41,230 nucleotides of DNA from a virus. Shown here piece by piece: positions 15,518 through 22,120 of this stretch (its first letter is position 1; every line of letters begins with the position of its first letter). Position numbers and translations under genes: made by a program. The stretch covers positions 1 through 41,230 of IMG/VR virus record IMGVR_UViG_3300032895_000008; one strand, given 5' to 3'. The notes under the pieces are model-generated. The model worked only from the letters and a program-made list of their open reading frames with translations. It made no database searches and had not been told where the DNA came from.

Positions 15518-15975
15518 GGTGGAGCGTTTTTAGCCTCTTGAGAGGCTCCTGGCAAGCCCAGACGCGCAATTTCGGTGCTGGTCGAGATTCCGGGCAGGCG
15601 CGGGATGACGATAATCGGGATGGTGTCCCAGGCTTCGCGGCCGGCGCTCTTCCACCCCGGCACCCGCATGAAGAGTGCGGTGTGGAACTCCGGCGCGTGG
15701 TCGGCGCCCTTGAACACCACGTCCGGTCGAATCTCGGCGATCAGGTGCTCCTCGCGTCCCTCGAAGGGGATCACCGCAGAGGCGATCGTGCGCACGAACT
15801 GCATCCGCCGCGCCCACGTCCACACCGGCCGGTCGGGGCCCTTGACGCGGGTGCAGTAGCGGTCCGAGTTCACCGCCACGATCAGGTAATCGCAATGCTT
15901 CGTGCACTCGCGCAGGAAGTGCTCGTGGCCGGTGTGGAAGAGATCGAAGCAGCCGTTGGCGAAGCCGATGTTCAC
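15514..15975 (-). CDS. hldE: Heptose-phosphate nucleotidyltransferase (HldE C-half)
   Basis: A 153-residue cytidylyltransferase-fold enzyme from GTG 15975. The nucleotide-binding GCFDLFHTGH is at 8-17, IVAVNSD at 32-38, RIKGP-like RVKGPDRPV at 43-51, DVVFKG at 85-90 and the closing STSTEI at 131-136. These match the adenylyltransferase half of HldE (RfaE), which makes ADP-D-glycero-beta-D-manno-heptose from heptose 1-phosphate. In bacteria this half is usually fused to a kinase; here the kinase lies separately at 18749-19552. Isomerase, phosphatase and epimerase steps were not found, so the host would provide them or the product differs. Confidence 0.85.
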   Translation of the reverse strand: MNIGFANGCFDLFHTGHEHFLRECTKHCDYLIVAVNSDRYCTRVKGPDRPVWTWARRMQFVRTIASAVIPFEGREEHLIAEIRPDVVFKGADHAPEFHTALFMRVPGWKSAGREAWDTIPIIVIPRLPGISTSTEIARLGLPGASQEAKNAPP

Positions 15976-16006
15976 CGCGGCACCTCGGCATCAGAGGTAT
16001 ATGCAT

Positions 16007-16747
16007 TCATCCCAGCAACTCCAGGTTGTGCTGCACGCCGTTGGAGCCGCACCAGCGAGCTGCCGAGCCGTGCGCCTCGATGCGCTCCATCATAATCAGC
16101 GCTCGCATCTCGCGGCTGCGCGGCGCATAGGGACCGTTCCACGCCTTGTCGATCCCGACGTTGCGGGCGACGTTGCAGCTATCGGCGGACGCGAGCGGGA
16201 GGTGGCTGAAGATCACCGGATCGAGCATGCGTAGGCCATGGAGCTTCGTGCGCGGCATTCCATTGGAGTCGAACAGCACCGCAGCCATCTCGGCGATGCG
16301 CCCCCACCAGGTCTCTGAGCCAGGATCTGACCACTTGCCGGATGACCCAATGGCAATGCGTTGGTAGCGCGACACCAGGCGCTCCAAGCGCTCCAAGGAC
16401 TCGTGCATGTGATAGACCGGGACGCCCCCGATGATCGGATGTGGCCAGCGGTGCAGGATCATATCGTTGTCGCCTTCGGTCCCGTCGATCACATCTGGGA
16501 TCACGCACCACTCGACGGCGGGATGCTTTAGCCACTTCGTGACCCACTCAAGGTAACCGTCGAAATCGTGCTTCTTGCCAGCTCGCCACGCCGAGAATGC
16601 GCCATTGTCCAGGACGACGGACTGACACACCTCGGCGGCGACTTCGATCTGTCGCGGCTCTTGGAACGACACCATCACATGGCGGCCGGCGAAGGCTTTC
16701 ACCATGTCAGCGGCTGGCGTCATCGGCAGACCATGGTAATGGATCAA
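16007..16747 (-). CDS. DpdA/TGT-like transglycosylase
   Basis: A 246-residue TIM-barrel-type protein. VVLDNGAFSAW places an Asp at 47 where tRNA-guanine transglycosylases have the Asp-Ser-Gly-Gly-Phe site; CVIPDVIDG (81-89), VYHMHES (111-117), IAIGSSG (131-137), TKLHGL (167-172) and the SADS at 187-190 (Asp 189, position of the nucleophile) follow in the family order. Phage members (DpdA) exchange guanine in DNA for 7-deazaguanines, while others act on tRNA. No preQ0 synthesis genes are seen, so the base would come from the host. The GC content is lower here than in neighbours. Fold call firm; DNA as substrate is inference. Confidence 0.78.
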   Translation of the reverse strand: MIHYHGLPMTPAADMVKAFAGRHVMVSFQEPRQIEVAAEVCQSVVLDNGAFSAWRAGKKHDFDGYLEWVTKWLKHPAVEWCVIPDVIDGTEGDNDMILHRWPHPIIGGVPVYHMHESLERLERLVSRYQRIAIGSSGKWSDPGSETWWGRIAEMAAVLFDSNGMPRTKLHGLRMLDPVIFSHLPLASADSCNVARNVGIDKAWNGPYAPRSREMRALIMMERIEAHGSAARWCGSNGVQHNLELLG

Positions 16748-17001
16748 GGCTTCGTTTCTCCGCTGTCAGTAGGTAGATCGCCGCAATAGGCACACCAGAC
16801 CCGGCCGCCCTCGTCGTCGTGTCCCGGGCAAGTCTTCAATGCCAAGATCCAGAGGCGATTAGCGTTAGCATCAAGCAGGCCAGCCGAATGCAAAGCCCAT
16901 CGAGCGCCGTCCGCGAACTTCATGCTGTACACATGGTCATCGCGGCACATCCTGTGCGCCTCGCGCATGATGTCATCAGCCTCCACGCTCATCGCCTCCA
17001 T
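16744..17001 (-). CDS. Small protein with zinc-type cysteines
   Basis: An 85-residue product with ATGA overlap to the transglycosylase. The C-terminus contains CPGHDDEGGRVWCAYCGD, a Cys/His cluster that could hold one zinc. The N-terminal half is helical (MREAHRMCRDDHVYSMKF). Start uncertain: ATG 17001 has no clear ribosome site, ATG 16992 has GGAGG two bases upstream. Both overlap the upstream gene. Confidence 0.6.
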   Translation of the reverse strand: MEAMSVEADDIMREAHRMCRDDHVYSMKFADGARWALHSAGLLDANANRLWILALKTCPGHDDEGGRVWCAYCGDLPTDSGETKP

Positions 17002-17218
17002 CGGGAGTTGAGCGAATTACAGTGACGAGTTCTGCGGCCTCGCTAATCGATATGAATGTCTTCTCAGGGTCATCGCGGATATAGGCCGTTGCTGTCCACA
17101 CTTCATCAATGATCTCGGCGGCAAACCACAACTGCACGCGCTTTATCTCGGTTTCGGAAATGCCTGGCGCCTTGAGCGTCACGCCGGGAACTTCGTATAT
17201 CACGCCAAATAGCTTCAT
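16976..17218 (-). CDS. Small hypothetical protein
   Basis: Starts at ATG 17218 with GAGGTGAAG just before it, giving 80 residues. A beta-rich N-terminus (KLFGVIYEVPGVTLKAPG) is followed by helices (ISISEAAELVTVIRS). GC content falls to about 50 percent around 17041-17100 (30 of 60 bases), unlike the rest of the window, suggesting recent acquisition. Family not recognised. Confidence 0.65.
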   Translation of the reverse strand: MKLFGVIYEVPGVTLKAPGISETEIKRVQLWFAAEIIDEVWTATAYIRDDPEKTFISISEAAELVTVIRSTPDGGDERGG

Positions 17219-17235
17219 GGCTTCACCTCTCTGTT

Positions 17236-17394
17236 TCACGAGCGGCCCCGCCACGCCTCCCACTGCTCGACGAGCACCCAATAGCTGCCGTCGTGCCCCT
17301 CGAAGAGCGTGGGCACACCGAGGCCGCCGGATTTGAGCGCTTCGATGTCCGCCGCATCTATCACTTGGCGCAGGCGTTCGTTCGGTGAGCTCAT
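17236..17394 (-). CDS. Small hypothetical protein
   Basis: A 52-residue protein from ATG 17394, overlapping the previous stop by ATGA. The second half (GHDGSYWVLVEQWEAWRGR) is rich in Trp. No known family. Coding status is supported by the overlap and by codon use like the neighbours. Confidence 0.55.
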   Translation of the reverse strand: MSSPNERLRQVIDAADIEALKSGGLGVPTLFEGHDGSYWVLVEQWEAWRGRS

Positions 17395-17642
17395 GCGGCC
17401 GGATCCGGCGGCTTTGCGTTGGTCGAGACCACGGTGAGCTGGGTTACCGAGGCGGGCTCCTTCGAGCCTACCCAGGGGCCGCCGGACGGCTTGCCGATCA
17501 CCTCAAGCCAGCCGATGCAGCTCGAGAACTCGGCAATCACTCGCTCGCCCTTGACGAAGCGGTGCACGCCGGACACCTGGTCGTGGCTGTCGCATTCGAC
17601 CTCGACTAAGTGCATCGGCGTCAGGAAGACGTGAAACTTCAT
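17391..17642 (-). CDS. Small hypothetical protein, beta-rich
   Basis: An 83-residue protein with ATGA overlap at both ends. Strands MKFHVFLTPMHLVEVE and GERVIAEFSSCIGWLEVIG suggest a small barrel. It lies in a block of short accessory genes; function unknown. Confidence 0.65.
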   Translation of the reverse strand: MKFHVFLTPMHLVEVECDSHDQVSGVHRFVKGERVIAEFSSCIGWLEVIGKPSGGPWVGSKEPASVTQLTVVSTNAKPPDPAA

Positions 17643-18280
17643 CCGCCGGCCACCCGGATGATCTCCTGCAGCGCATGCCCCTCGTCGGTGGTGCCCCAGC
17701 CGCCGCGGGCGATGGTCAAGATCTGCTCGAGGCGCGCCTTCATGCGGTCGTTCGAGGCCTCGAGCATGGTGATCTGGTCGGCCTGGGCGTTGCCCGACTC
17801 GACCAGCTGCACGCCCTCGCGCTCGAGCGTCTGGTAGTCCGGGCGATCGGGCGGCAGGCCCATCTTGTCGAGCGGCGTCTCGCCGACGGCGTCGCGCTGG
17901 TGCGGGTTCACGCCGTTCGACTTGAGCAACACCTCGAGCTGGCTCTGTAGGTGATGCACCAGCTTCGACATGGCGCCAATGTTGTCCTCGCTCCGGGCGC
18001 CCAGGTTGTACCGCAAGTACTCGAGCTCGCGCAGCGTCGGCAAGATCGCCTTCTCGCGGAATTCGCCGATGGCGCTGTTCAGCCGGCCGACATTGTCCTT
18101 GAACTCGCGGAAGTCGGCGGCGATCTGGCCGATATCCGACTGCACGCGTGAGAGCGCGGTCGAGGCCATGAATTCTCCGAGCATGCGCTGCATGACCGCA
18201 GTGTCGGGCAGCTGCACCTGGATATCCGGCTGCGGAGGGCCGCGCACCACCACGTCCGAGTTCTTCTTCCGTTTGAACAC
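17639..18280 (-). CDS. Hypothetical helical protein (coiled coil)
   Basis: The likely start is GTG 18280 with GGAGG five bases upstream, giving 213 residues starting VFKRKKNSDVV. Upstream frame extension is Arg-rich shadow sequence. Residues about 45-130 are a long coiled coil (FREFKDNVGRLNSAIGEFRE), and 155-200 another helix. It looks like a rod-like structural or regulatory protein. No motif identifies it. Confidence 0.65.
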   Translation of the reverse strand: MFKRKKNSDVVVRGPPQPDIQVQLPDTAVMQRMLGEFMASTALSRVQSDIGQIAADFREFKDNVGRLNSAIGEFREKAILPTLRELEYLRYNLGARSEDNIGAMSKLVHHLQSQLEVLLKSNGVNPHQRDAVGETPLDKMGLPPDRPDYQTLEREGVQLVESGNAQADQITMLEASNDRMKARLEQILTIARGGWGTTDEGHALQEIIRVAGG

Positions 18281-18282
18281 CT

Positions 18283-18432
18283 TTACCTCCGGTTCTTCTT
18301 GCGGGCGGCCTTCACGATCTGGCGGCGCACATCGTTCTTCTTCCTCTTTTTCGTGAACGCCCGAGTCTCGCCGGCGAAGTGCGCGAAGCCCGGCGGGCGG
18401 ATCAGCACCTGCTTGGCGCGCGTCTGGGTCAC
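18283..18432 (-). CDS. Small basic protein
   Basis: A 49-residue reading frame from GTG 18432, in a GTGA overlap with the upstream cupin gene. The product is strongly basic (FTKKRKKNDVRRQIVKAARK) and its TAA stop lies within the ribosome site of the next gene. It may bind nucleic acid. Too short for family recognition. Confidence 0.55.
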   Translation of the reverse strand: MTQTRAKQVLIRPPGFAHFAGETRAFTKKRKKNDVRRQIVKAARKKNRR

Positions 18433-18752
18433 GACTCGCTCGGCACCAGGCGCACGCAGTCCTCTGAGTCGTCGTGGGTCGAGGCCTCGACGATCGTGCC
18501 CGGCTCGAGGCAGCGCACCCGATGCGCAAGGCCTGCCGGAATCGTCAGGTGCATGCCGGGCCGGTACGTCATCGCGTTGCCCTGCTCGCCGTGATCGATC
18601 TCGAACAGCCCCGAGGTCACGTAGAAGGTCTCACGCTTCTTCGGATGGTAGTGCAGGCTCGAGGCGACGGGGCGCGTGTAGACCAAAAGCTTCATGCAGT
18701 ACTGATCATTCTCGAGGATCAGCTCGTACCCCCAGGACTTCTCGATCCTCAT
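18429..18752 (-). CDS. Cupin, mannose-6-phosphate isomerase-like
   Basis: Starts at ATG 18752 (ATGA overlap with the sugar kinase), 107 residues. The first cupin motif is SSLHYHPKKRETFYVTSG (residues about 31-48) and the second is PGMHLTIPAGLAHRV (about 65-79); EKSWGYELI at the start and IVEASTHDDSEDCVRL near the end match single-domain sugar-phosphate isomerase-like cupins. The His residues could bind a metal. Sitting directly after the heptose kinase, it probably acts on the same sugar, for example as an isomerase or epimerase, but this is not proven. Confidence 0.75.
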   Translation of the reverse strand: MRIEKSWGYELILENDQYCMKLLVYTRPVASSLHYHPKKRETFYVTSGLFEIDHGEQGNAMTYRPGMHLTIPAGLAHRVRCLEPGTIVEASTHDDSEDCVRLVPSES

Positions 18753-19552
18753 CCGGCGAGCTCCTGCAGTACGGACAGGGGGCAGACCGTCGTGCCCACC
18801 TCGCCGACCACGAAGCCGGCGGCCATATTGGCGAGCTCGCACGCCTGGTCGAGCGTGCCGCCGGCGGCGACCGTCGCGGCAACGAGCGCGGTCACCGTGT
18901 CGCCTGCGCCGGTGACGTCGAACACATGCTTCGCCTGAGCAGGGAAGTCCCGACCGACGGGGTCTCCATCGGAATACAAACTAAGGCCCGCTGAGCCGCG
19001 CTTGACGATCAAATGTTCTGCTGGCCACCGATAAGTCAGATGATCGAACACCTCCAGGTGATTGGGACAAATGACCGTAGCGCCGGCGTACTTGGCCCAG
19101 GTCGTGCCCTTGGGGTCGACGATCACAGGCACGCCCAGGTGCATGTAGCTCTGGCACCAGGCCTCCGAGAGCGCGCCTTTGCCGTAGTCGGACAGCACCA
19201 CCGCATCGGCCGGTGCCGGACGCTCAGTCGGTAACGGCTTGAGCTCGACCCGGCGATCAAAGTCCACGCGAAATAGCTGGTGCGAGCCGACGAGATACCG
19301 ATGCTTCTCGGTCCAGGTGGTCGAGTCCAGGCTATAACCCGCCTGGACAGCGACCCCGAGCTCGGCCAGCTGGTTCCACACATTGGCCGCGCCGCCCAAG
19401 CGTTTATCGACCCGCTCCTCGATGAACACCGGGACCGGTGCCTCCTGGCTAACGCGCTCGACGCGGCCGAAATGATAGACGTCGATCATCGGGTCGCCCG
19501 CGACCAGAATGTTCAGGTTCGAGAACCGCCCGAGGAGATCGCGCAGGGTCAC
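18749..19552 (-). CDS. hldE: Heptose 7-phosphate kinase (HldE N-half, PfkB family)
   Basis: From GTG 19552 (GTGA overlap), 267 residues; a longer reading is shadow sequence of the neighbouring gene. It has the PfkB/ribokinase fold: GGAANV at 53-58, SDYGKGAL at 121-128, VDPKGT at 145-150 with an AKYAGATVICPN segment after it, and the catalytic TGAGD at 214-218. These are the HldE kinase signatures; the enzyme phosphorylates D-glycero-D-manno-heptose 7-phosphate at C1. It is about 50 residues shorter than the E. coli domain. Together with the separate nucleotidyltransferase it forms a split HldE. Confidence 0.85.
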   Translation of the reverse strand: MTLRDLLGRFSNLNILVAGDPMIDVYHFGRVERVSQEAPVPVFIEERVDKRLGGAANVWNQLAELGVAVQAGYSLDSTTWTEKHRYLVGSHQLFRVDFDRRVELKPLPTERPAPADAVVLSDYGKGALSEAWCQSYMHLGVPVIVDPKGTTWAKYAGATVICPNHLEVFDHLTYRWPAEHLIVKRGSAGLSLYSDGDPVGRDFPAQAKHVFDVTGAGDTVTALVAATVAAGGTLDQACELANMAAGFVVGEVGTTVCPLSVLQELAG

Positions 19553-19776
19553 TGGAACAGGCGCCCGATGAAGCGCCACTCCTCGCGGAGCCCGAGCACG
19601 AGCGCGGTCAGGAGCAGCCAGGCGAGCGCGGTCACCACGGCCACGCCGCCGACATTGCGCCAGTCCCAAGGTACCCGCTCTGCCGGCGCGGCGACGTAGA
19701 CCGGCGGGTCATCGTCCTCCTCGAGGTCCAAGTACTTGAGCTCATCCTCGCGCTCCTGGCTGTTTGCGACTTTCAT
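19549..19776 (-). CDS. Small membrane protein
   Basis: A 75-residue protein with an acidic N-terminal half (EREDELKYLDLEEDDD) and one transmembrane helix (GGVAVVTALAWLLLTALVLG, about 43-62). It precedes the sugar kinase with GTGA overlap. It could anchor a complex to the inner membrane. Function unknown. Confidence 0.65.
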   Translation of the reverse strand: MKVANSQEREDELKYLDLEEDDDPPVYVAAPAERVPWDWRNVGGVAVVTALAWLLLTALVLGLREEWRFIGRLFQ

Positions 19777-20263
19777 GTCCCACTCCCTCCCACTCGGCCA
19801 AGTAACCGACGATCACGGCTTGCGCCGCGACCCACCCCCGAGCCACTTCGCAGCGCCAGCCGAGCGCCTGCATGCGGCTCTTGAACTTTTCCTGGTCCTC
19901 CGACACCACCCCGCCGCGGGTGCGCTTCATCTCGAGCCAGAGCCCTGCGCAGCGCTTCTGCCAGAGCGGCACGGGCAGGATGTAGTCGAACACCCCGGGC
20001 TTCAGGCCCTTCTCGCGAAGCTTTCTGGCAACGACCGCGCCGGCGCGGCGGTCGGCGCCATGATAGGCACCGTTCGGCACGCAGACCAGCAGGTCCGCGA
20101 TCTTCCAGCCGGCGTAGCGGGTGACTTCGGCCCACTCGAGCAGCCACTTGCACTCCTGGTCCTCGCTCGGCACGGCGAGGAGGCGTGTAACATTGGCGAC
20201 GGAGCGCGCTGCCTTAGGTCCGGGTGACTGAGCGCGCAGTCGCATGCCCGGGCCACCCCTCAT
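19742..20263 (-). CDS. VRR-NUC nuclease
   Basis: From ATG 20263 (ATGA overlap), 173 residues; longer readings are Arg-rich shadows. VCVPNGAYHGADRRAG is followed by LKPGVFDYILPVP (the catalytic Asp of the Gly-Val-x-Asp motif) and LWLEMKR (the Glu-x-Lys), then GGVVSEDQEKFKSRMQALGW. This is the PD-(D/E)xK arrangement of VRR-NUC proteins, which resolve or trim branched DNA. In phages they usually serve replication or recombination and lie in the replication region, as here. Confidence 0.82.
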   Translation of the reverse strand: MRGGPGMRLRAQSPGPKAARSVANVTRLLAVPSEDQECKWLLEWAEVTRYAGWKIADLLVCVPNGAYHGADRRAGAVVARKLREKGLKPGVFDYILPVPLWQKRCAGLWLEMKRTRGGVVSEDQEKFKSRMQALGWRCEVARGWVAAQAVIVGYLAEWEGVGHESRKQPGARG

Positions 20264-20445
20264 GACCGCGCCTCGAGCTCGAGCGGCGCCCCACAGCGCC
20301 GGCAGGTGCCGTGGTCGGGCTCGTCGGTCACCCCGCAGTACTTGCATGGCACGAGGTGGATCCGGGTGCGCGGCGGCTCCCGCGGCGGCTGGTACTGGCC
20401 CGCTGCGCCGAGCGCCGCCGCTGATATGATCGCCGCCGCCGTCAC
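20260..20445 (-). CDS. Small zinc-ribbon protein
   Basis: A 61-residue product from GTG 20445 (GTGA overlap). After an Ala-rich start, CKYCGVTDEPDHGTCRRCGA at about 34-53 has two CxxC knuckles, a classic zinc ribbon. It may bind nucleic acid or a partner protein. Neighbours are a nuclease and a conserved replication-block protein. Confidence 0.65.
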   Translation of the reverse strand: MTAAAIISAAALGAAGQYQPPREPPRTRIHLVPCKYCGVTDEPDHGTCRRCGAPLELEARS

Positions 20446-21080
20446 TCGCCCTTGCGCCCCTTCTTGCGTGCGTGGGCCTGGATCTTACGGCCGGTGCGCG
20501 ACATCGTCTCGTCGATGTCGGGACTGCCGGTCGACGGGAGCTCAGGCGGCAGGGGGTCGATCGGCACGCCGTCGCCGGCGCTCTCCTGGTGGTCCAGGGG
20601 GAGCTCGGGCTCATCGTCCGCTTCCTCCTCGAGCTCGGCCTTGAGTGCCACCGACACCTTGGCGTTGATGAGCTCCTGGGCCGAGGGGTCGCCGTTCTGC
20701 GGGTTGACCTGCAGGGTGCAGGACATCTCGGTCATGGCGCCTCCGAGCGGCGTCAGGTAGATGCTCTTGATCTTGCCGTTTTTGTAGGTGACGGTGCGCA
20801 CGCCGCCCGAGAACTTGATGGTGGCGTTCTCAAACTTGTGCGAGATCGCGAGGGGGCCGAGATTCATGAATCGCGGCACGTACTGATCGCCCTCCATCTT
20901 GAACAGGCCCTCGCCGGCGGTCTCCTCATCGGTGACGGCCCGGAGCTCCTCCACCGACAGGATGATCCCCGAGATCGGAATGTCCTGGCCGGGCACCTCG
21001 TCCTTGCCGTGCATCTCGGTCCGGGTGTTCACGCTTTTCCCAATTTTCGCGGGCCGCTTGGTCAGCTGCAGCTTCTGCAT
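20442..21080 (-). CDS. Conserved phage protein, replication block
   Basis: A 212-residue protein with GGAGAG before ATG 21080. The N-terminal part (SVNTRTEMHGKDEVPGQDIP then ISGIILSVEEL) and a strand-rich middle (IKFSGGVRTVTYKNGKIKSI, then LTPLGGAMTEMSC) recall a conserved protein found next to annealing or nuclease genes in many phages. The C-terminus is acidic then basic and likely disordered, as in many ssDNA-binding proteins. No biochemical role is established to my knowledge. Confidence 0.68.
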   Translation of the reverse strand: MQKLQLTKRPAKIGKSVNTRTEMHGKDEVPGQDIPISGIILSVEELRAVTDEETAGEGLFKMEGDQYVPRFMNLGPLAISHKFENATIKFSGGVRTVTYKNGKIKSIYLTPLGGAMTEMSCTLQVNPQNGDPSAQELINAKVSVALKAELEEEADDEPELPLDHQESAGDGVPIDPLPPELPSTGSPDIDETMSRTGRKIQAHARKKGRKGE

Positions 21081-21119
21081 GTAGGTCTCTCCAGGGTCGT
21101 TTGAGGGCTTCGAGGCGGT

Positions 21120-21380
21120 TCAATTTTTTTCGGTCCAGCCGCGCTCCGCGACCCGGGCGAGAGCGGGGGTCTGCGAGACGATCTCCTGCAGGCCCCGGGC
21201 GATCATCACCGCGGCGCGCATGGTCGAGCTCTCGGCAACCTGCGGGTGCTTGAAGGCGAGTTGAATGGTCGCCATCAGGCACCAGGCCTGATACTTCGAG
21301 AGCTCGAGCTCGATCGGCTGCGGATCCTCGAACAGCGCCTTGAAGTCGCGCACGAAGTCCTCGGGGATTTCCTCGCTCAT
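21120..21380 (-). CDS. Hypothetical protein
   Basis: An 86-residue helical protein (LSKYQAWCLMATIQLAFKHP, near residues 27-46) overlapping the previous gene by ATGA. Its pattern resembles short proteins that precede conserved replication genes in other phages. No motif. Confidence 0.65.
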   Translation of the reverse strand: MSEEIPEDFVRDFKALFEDPQPIELELSKYQAWCLMATIQLAFKHPQVAESSTMRAAVMIARGLQEIVSQTPALARVAERGWTEKN

Positions 21381-21649
21381 CCGTGGCCCTCCTGGTCGGG
21401 CGAGCCGCGAAAGCGCGCGATCTGCTCGGTAAAGAGCGTCACGATGTCCTCGCGCGCGGCGCCGTTCGAGATGTAGTTGCAGCGTCCGGCGTGATCGTTG
21501 AAGGGGAAGACCAGCAGCACAAAGCCGGTCTTGCGCTCAGGGCCATGGCTTTCGCCGTTGAAGATCTCATCGAGCGCCTTGGCGAGGGCCTTCATCTGAT
21601 CCTCGTACTGCGGCTCGATCGGCTGGTCGCCCAGGGTGTGCTCGATCAT
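21377..21649 (-). CDS. Conserved small phage protein
   Basis: A 90-residue protein. GFVLLVFPFNDHAGRCNYIS then NGAAREDIVTLFTEQIARF (residues about 42-80) is a pattern I recognise from uncharacterised proteins of many podo- and siphoviruses. Overlaps both neighbours by ATGA. Function unknown. Confidence 0.68.
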   Translation of the reverse strand: MIEHTLGDQPIEPQYEDQMKALAKALDEIFNGESHGPERKTGFVLLVFPFNDHAGRCNYISNGAAREDIVTLFTEQIARFRGSPDQEGHG

Positions 21650-21744
21650 TTGCGTTTCCGGTGCTCATTGGCGTTCGGACAGGTGGCGAAATGTGAAACG
21701 TGCCGCGGCGGCTCGCACTCGGCCGCCTTCTTGAGCAGCGTCAT
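21646..21744 (-). CDS. Very small hypothetical protein
   Basis: A 32-residue reading frame from ATG 21744 with a basic, Cys/His-containing end (CEPPRHVSHFATCPNANEHR), which could bind zinc. It is flanked by ATGA overlaps on both sides, the same arrangement used by its neighbours, which supports coding. Confidence 0.45.
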   Translation of the reverse strand: MTLLKKAAECEPPRHVSHFATCPNANEHRKRK

Positions 21745-21812
21745 GGCGATCGCGGACACTGCCACACCGCCGCGTCGGCAATCTGATCGGCGAACTGTTC
21801 GTACTTGTTCAC
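21741..21812 (-). CDS. Tiny gene bracketed by stop-start overlaps
   Basis: GTG 21812 overlaps the stop of the upstream gene (GTGA) and the TGA at 21743-21741 overlaps the next ATG (ATGA). The product is 23 residues, starting VNKYEQFADQIADAA. The two overlaps suggest real translation of a leader-like peptide or a coupling device rather than a stable protein. Confidence 0.4.
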   Translation of the reverse strand: MNKYEQFADQIADAAVWQCPRSP

Positions 21813-22120
21813 GCGAGATCCGCCTGGAGCGGTAAGCCCTCGTAATGGCGTTGCGCTGCATCACGCGCGTCGCGCGGCAAAAGAAACGGGCCGCAGAGGT
21901 GCTTCGGAGCGGAGGTGGGTGTGGCACAGAGCTCGAGGGAGTAACCGATCACTTGAAGGTCCGGATCCTCGCGTTTGACGATGCGGTACTTGCCGGTGGT
22001 CTCGATGATGCTGGTGGTGGTCTCACGCTCCCAAAGCAGGGACTTTGGCCCCACGGACCGGTCCGCCACGGGTTTGTTGCGCTGGATGCGCGCCTGGACC
22101 TGTTCAAACGTCAGAGCCAT
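21809..22120 (-). CDS. Hypothetical protein
   Basis: A 103-residue product from ATG 22120 with a strong AGGAGG site. Helical N-terminus (LTFEQVQARIQRNKPVADRS), then a strand pattern (KYRIVKREDPDLQVIGYSLE), perhaps a small DNA- or protein-binding fold. It overlaps the end of the initiator-like gene by 17 bases. Function unknown. Confidence 0.68.
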   Translation of the reverse strand: MALTFEQVQARIQRNKPVADRSVGPKSLLWERETTTSIIETTGKYRIVKREDPDLQVIGYSLELCATPTSAPKHLCGPFLLPRDARDAAQRHYEGLPLQADLA

